From Drosophila miranda (Eukaryota > Arthropoda > Insecta > Diptera > Drosophilidae), in the NCBI RefSeq assembly GCF_003369915.1, contig NC_046675.1:28024001-28088000 (forward strand): DNA of 64,000 nt, given 5' to 3'. The stretch's first letter is position 1. Every line of letters starts with the position of its first letter. This document shows positions 59,806-64,000 of this stretch, one piece after another. A model generated the notes under the pieces. The model worked only from the letters and a program-made list of their open reading frames with translations, made no database searches and was not told the origin of the DNA. The position numbers were made by a program, and so were the translations under genes.

Positions 59806-62800
59806 GTGAGTGAACTAAAAAGAAAGTTAAGCACATTTACGTTAAGGTGTCTTGTAAAAAACAATTTACAAATAATTACTGAAATCGGTGCAAATGTACA
59901 CATCATCAGCTTTGGATTTTTCAGCTTTTATATGCAATTTTCTCTTGACTGTCATGTGACATGGCTTGATCAAGACTCTACCGATTGAATACTTATATTT
60001 TCAATGAACAAGTTTAGACGTCATTTACATTTACATGTGTGGGCGATTCGAATTCTTTTGCGGTTAGTCGGACTGGATAATTTTTTTGTTTCTTCTTGCT
60101 CGTTCAATTTCTATAGCTCAAATACTAGGTATTCAATTCTATAATAAAGAAGAACCAAATCGTATGTACTGCTTCATATACTCGTATTTGGTTTCTAATT
60201 TCTGTTGTATGCGTCTGATTTTTATTGTTTTTATTTGCTATTCCTAAGTGGTCTCTGGAGTATTTTTTCCCTTGGATAAAAGCATAAAAGCATTAGTTGC
60301 AGTCTTTACACAATAGCGATAGCAAATGATATTATGATAAATATTTTAAATGCATTGCTAATTGATTGTTTGAAATTGTCAATCGGATTATGAAGCTTAA
60401 TAGTAAGTAAACTGCCTCATCAAGTAATAAAAAATGAAAAGTAATGTGCTTATCTGCAAAGCCAGGTAATACCAAAACGAGGCCAAGTAATTCCCCTAAT
60501 GATAAATATTCGATTATTCAAAGAGCCGTAAATACATACGATAATATCAACATATAATGTACGTATGTACGCATCTATTGTTGTGAGTCTATTTTAGACC
60601 TATATTTATATTTGTATTTGCATGCCGACAGCACCTTGCGCACCTTGCCACAGCGCCCTTCAGTGAACCAACTCGTGGAGACTCCATGTTGATAATGAAA
60701 TATATTATAATATATCTGTATCTCTATCTATATACAGGTATGTGGGTACACCTGTCGAGGAATGGCATTACTGTCTTGTCTTAGTTTTTGTCATCAACAA
60801 ACAAGAGTAGTATTCGGTGACAAACTAAGCTACTTGTTTGGGATCCGATCTTATTTATGTTGCACGGCTTTCTAGCAACATCTAATTAGAGTTTATTCAG
60901 CATCCGTTTAATCCATGGTACTACAGCTAGTAGATCAGTAGTTACTACTACTACTCGTATGAGTATTTTCGGAGGGTATTCTACCCCTCGGTTTCATATT
61001 ATATTCCTTTTTTCTTTTGTTCGTCTCATGTGACCATTTGTTTATTTTTCATTTAACTTTTTGTTTTTGTCATGCGTTCAGTAATCCATTGCTCGCGGCA
61101 TGATTGTAGGAGCATAGTATATCTCATTAAACCATGGGATAATTTCGGCTATATTTCAAACAATGTTTGCTTATTAGAGCACTGATATTTGCAGCAGTTT
61201 ATAGGAGATAGCGACCTAATTAGGAGCCCTATTAATCGATTGATCACAATGGCACAATGTTCTTATCGACGTCAGACGATCTTTCCATCAATCATAATTC
61301 AGTTCTTTCTCTGATAACGAACAAAAATTCGATTGGGTCAATCGATTAAACATTACCCGACGAAGATGCGATGCTTCCTAAGCTTTTATATCAGAATGTT
61401 GAGTGCTGAGTGAATATGAATATTATTTTGGTTGCCCCCCACAGAAGACTGAGGCGATGTTTGAATTCTGATTTCAGATATAATTTTTATTTCATAGTAT
61501 TTACGCACCACGCGCTACGATTTAATCTTGGAAAATTTTATTTACCCAAAGATTTCATTCAGTTTTTAATTAATTTTCTCCATTCTCCGCGAGAGAATGC
61601 GATGCTCAGCTATTATTTCGAGCCTTATCGTGTGGATTCCAGCGGCCTTAACGGTGTCTCTGTCTATTGTATACCCGAAATCGATGCTGGTGGAGCACCA
61701 GTCGCCATACAATTTTAGCCAAGATCACTTTGGTTTGTCGCACCGTTGCTAATTTTCAACATACGAGTGGCTTAGTTTTCACATTTTGCCGTCAGAAGAG
61801 TAAGTAAATTAACATATCAGCGATATGCGGAGCACAGAGATCACACACATCAGATAGATCATCATCAAAGCTCAGTGTTCGATACCGAAATTAGGGGATA
61901 ATGATTGAAAAACAGTTCATTCTCTGGCATACTCGAATGTTGTGTAACATGTGCAGTTGGTCATGTGAATTTAATAAATAAAAGCCTTCTAAACTTTTTG
62001 ATAATTCAATAGCGTATGCAAATGATTTATAGTTTTCTCTGTCTCTGTTTTATTGAAAGCATTTAGCGATTTTTGTGAGACACTTTCTACTAGCAAGTAA
62101 CCAATAAGACTCTATCAAAGGATCCTGGAGCCTGGAGGGCGAGGCCATTGTAGATGATGATCGGGGTCACTACTAGCGGGGGTTCACATGGTTATTCAAA
62201 GAACATTCATCGGGGGCAGCCAAGTGGAATGATCTTGAAAATTGTTGCTTATACTTATAGCGTGTACACCAACCGCTGTTTACGTTAACAGAAACCTCAT
62301 GTTCAAGCAGTGCTCTAATTTCGAACAGTCAGCAATTCAAAGGCGATAAAGCTTCGGCTCTCTTTTAAATAGTATCGTATTCGTAGTCGTATTCTCCCTT
62401 AAATCAATGATATGAATGAAATACATAGACTATAGAGTGCCAGCTAGCAATAGCTTTTCACAAAGAACACATTGTCATTCTATACGAGATTTTGGGGAGT
62501 CAAAATTCTTAAAATTGATTCAAGCAGTGCTCTAATTTCGAACAGTCAGCAATTCAAAGGCGATAAAGCTTCGGCTCTCTTTTAAATAGTATCGTATTCG
62601 TAGTCGTATTCTCCCTTAAATCAATGATATGAATGAAATAGATAGACTATAGAGTGCCAGCTAGCAATAGCTTTTCACAAAGAACACATTGTCATTCTAT
62701 ACGAGATTTTGGGGAGTCAAAATTCTTAAAATTGAAATTACGCTAATAACTGGGGTTAAGCGGCCGTGCAAATGGACTAAGCCACAAGATATACTTAAAT

Positions 62801-63590
62801 TTGAGCAAAATCCAGCAACGATGCAAAGATACAACATGTGACCCAATGCCTAGTCCGCTGCCCGCCGCACATTGAGGCTATTAAAGCAAGTAATCGCAAT
62901 TTGTGCAGCTTAAGTGATCAGACATCAGAGACAGTGGGACTATACAGGCCAAACACAAGATACAAGTGGACGGGAACGGTTCTTGGAGGCAATACTTGCC
63001 CGATAAGAGCTACGTAAGTCCGAAGTGGACCCACTGTGCACTGAGCTGAGCGCTGAGCATTTTCACTTTTTCACTGTTGACCAGTCTACAGTCTACAGAC
63101 CACAGATTATTAAATTTATGAATTTCTATTGATATTTACACGCAAACTTTGACCGCTCGAGAGCCACTGAACACATCCACATGCATAGATGGAGACAGGC
63201 ATCTTCTAAGTAAAAAACTTGAGACTGTAGGAAAACGGTAGCCTTACGAGTATATGTACATATAGTACATATGAGTGCGTTGTTGTTGGCTTGGTGTTTG
63301 TGTACTAAATTTAATGGAATCTTGAGTTTAAGCGAGACCAAATCGGCCTATCTTCATGACACTATTCAGTTCGACTGCAAACTTTGTTCGGTTCGCACAG
63401 GCAGACGCTGACGAGAGTGGTGTATCGTATCCCGGCTTCAGAGATTTTGCAATGTGCAAAGATTAATTACTATGTCCCAAAACATAATTGTTACTGCGAA
63501 AAAGGGGTCTAGAAACGATCTTTGATTGATCGCAAATGAACGTGTAGAGCGTGTGTATTATTGAATGCTTCCACTGATACTACCATAAGA
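59806..63590 (+). other. Intron between the two alternative first exons
   Basis: Noncoding sequence holding the 217-bp tandem duplication (62302-62735) and probably the promoter of exon B (for example an Inr-like ATTCAGTTCG at about 63364). No other gene was recognised. Confidence 0.55.
62302..62735. repeat. Tandem duplication, 2 x 217 bp
   Basis: Copies 62302-62518 and 62519-62735 are directly adjacent and differ at one base seen (ATACATAG against ATAGATAG near 62422/62639). Noncoding. It lies about 0.9 kb upstream of exon B. Confidence 0.92.
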
Positions 63591-63911
63591 ATGGTTTACT
63601 TTGGCGATCGACAACGCGATCGTAATCGCGATCGCAGCAATCAGAAAGTGGAACGAATTATTCACGATGAAGAGTTTGGCGAAGAGAATGTCGAGCTGGT
63701 CGACTCGGAGTGGGCGGACTTCGAGAAGTTCATTTGCCAGTTACGCAAGCGTCGCACCAGTAATATGTCGATGGAGGAGGAACTGCGTCATGTACAGCGT
63801 CATCCGAAGATCAAATCGCAGGCATTTTACCCCTGCCCACCGTCAGCGGAGCACACGCGGGACTCGGACTCATCGGACGATGATGATCCCATTGGATACA
63901 TTGACACACTT
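63591..63911 (+). CDS. ClC-a: Alternative first coding exon B of the ClC-a-like gene
   Basis: Encodes 107 residues, MVYFGDRQRDRNRDRSNQKV, then an acidic stretch (HDEEFGEENVELVDSEWADF), a basic stretch (CQLRKRRTSNMSMEEELRHV) and a Ser/Asp-rich end DDDDPIGYIDTL. It ends in phase 0 at a GTAAGC donor. The closing GYIDTL parallels GYTHTL of exon A, so both exons should splice to the same downstream exon and give proteins with different cytosolic N-termini. Gene identity is tentative as for exon A. Confidence 0.5.
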
Positions 63912-64000
63912 GTAAGCAGAGACCACAGTCCAGCAATACTCGCACTACTACCATATATCCGAATAGTATAAGTTGTCTAATGCAATTGCCCCTAGATAGC

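Noticed and set aside
62302..62735. CRISPR-like or satellite array
   Set aside because: Only two long adjacent copies without spacers, in a eukaryotic genome.

Overview
The window is Drosophila nuclear DNA. It has compact protein genes with short GT-AG introns, clear Drosophila orthologues (Scm, Dh44, fabp, glorund), and core-promoter motifs of Drosophila housekeeping genes (Ohler motif 1, Ohler motif 6, DRE). I cannot fix the species. The family content and a PIF/Harbinger element would suit a Sophophoran such as the obscura group, but that is a guess.

Layout. The first coding exon of fabp (-) lies near 1.1 kb and the rest of that gene is off the left edge. Scm (-), a Polycomb-group protein, is at 4.3-7.1 kb. 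Dh44 (+), a CRF-like diuretic neuropeptide precursor, spans 11.7-16.1 kb. Its first coding intron holds an antisense gene for a secreted, mucin-like repeat protein. From 17.6 to 38.9 kb one gene on the minus strand encodes a complete axonemal outer-arm dynein heavy chain of the DNAH5/DNAH8 type. I could join it in frame across 32 exons, about 4700 aa, with a same-strand nested gene in one intron. At 40.8-43.2 kb is a MYND + Tudor protein (+, probably CG9684-like). Nup93 (+) follows at 44.7-47.3 kb. A gene with two THAP domains (-) converges on it and ends 46 bp away. At 48.8-51.5 kb lies a decayed PIF/Harbinger transposon. Glorund, an hnRNP F/H protein (+), is at 52.2-55.5 kb. The last 5 kb carry two alternative first coding exons (+) of one gene, probably the chloride channel ClC-a, whose body lies off the right edge.

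The most unusual feature is a dispersed repeat family. Related copies or partial copies lie directly upstream of fabp, Scm, the Tudor gene, Nup93 and glorund, each in the orientation of its gene. Each copy ends in an array of motif 6 (GGTATATTT-like), often a DRE, and motif 1 (GGTCACACT-like), so the repeat appears to carry the core promoter. The Harbinger element is inserted inside the glorund copy, with a 3-bp TAA target duplication that reveals the empty site.

The genes do not form one pathway. Scm (chromatin), Nup93 (nuclear pore) and glorund (RNA) are broadly expressed. The Tudor protein suggests a germline piRNA role, the dynein an axoneme role, and Dh44 a neuroendocrine role.
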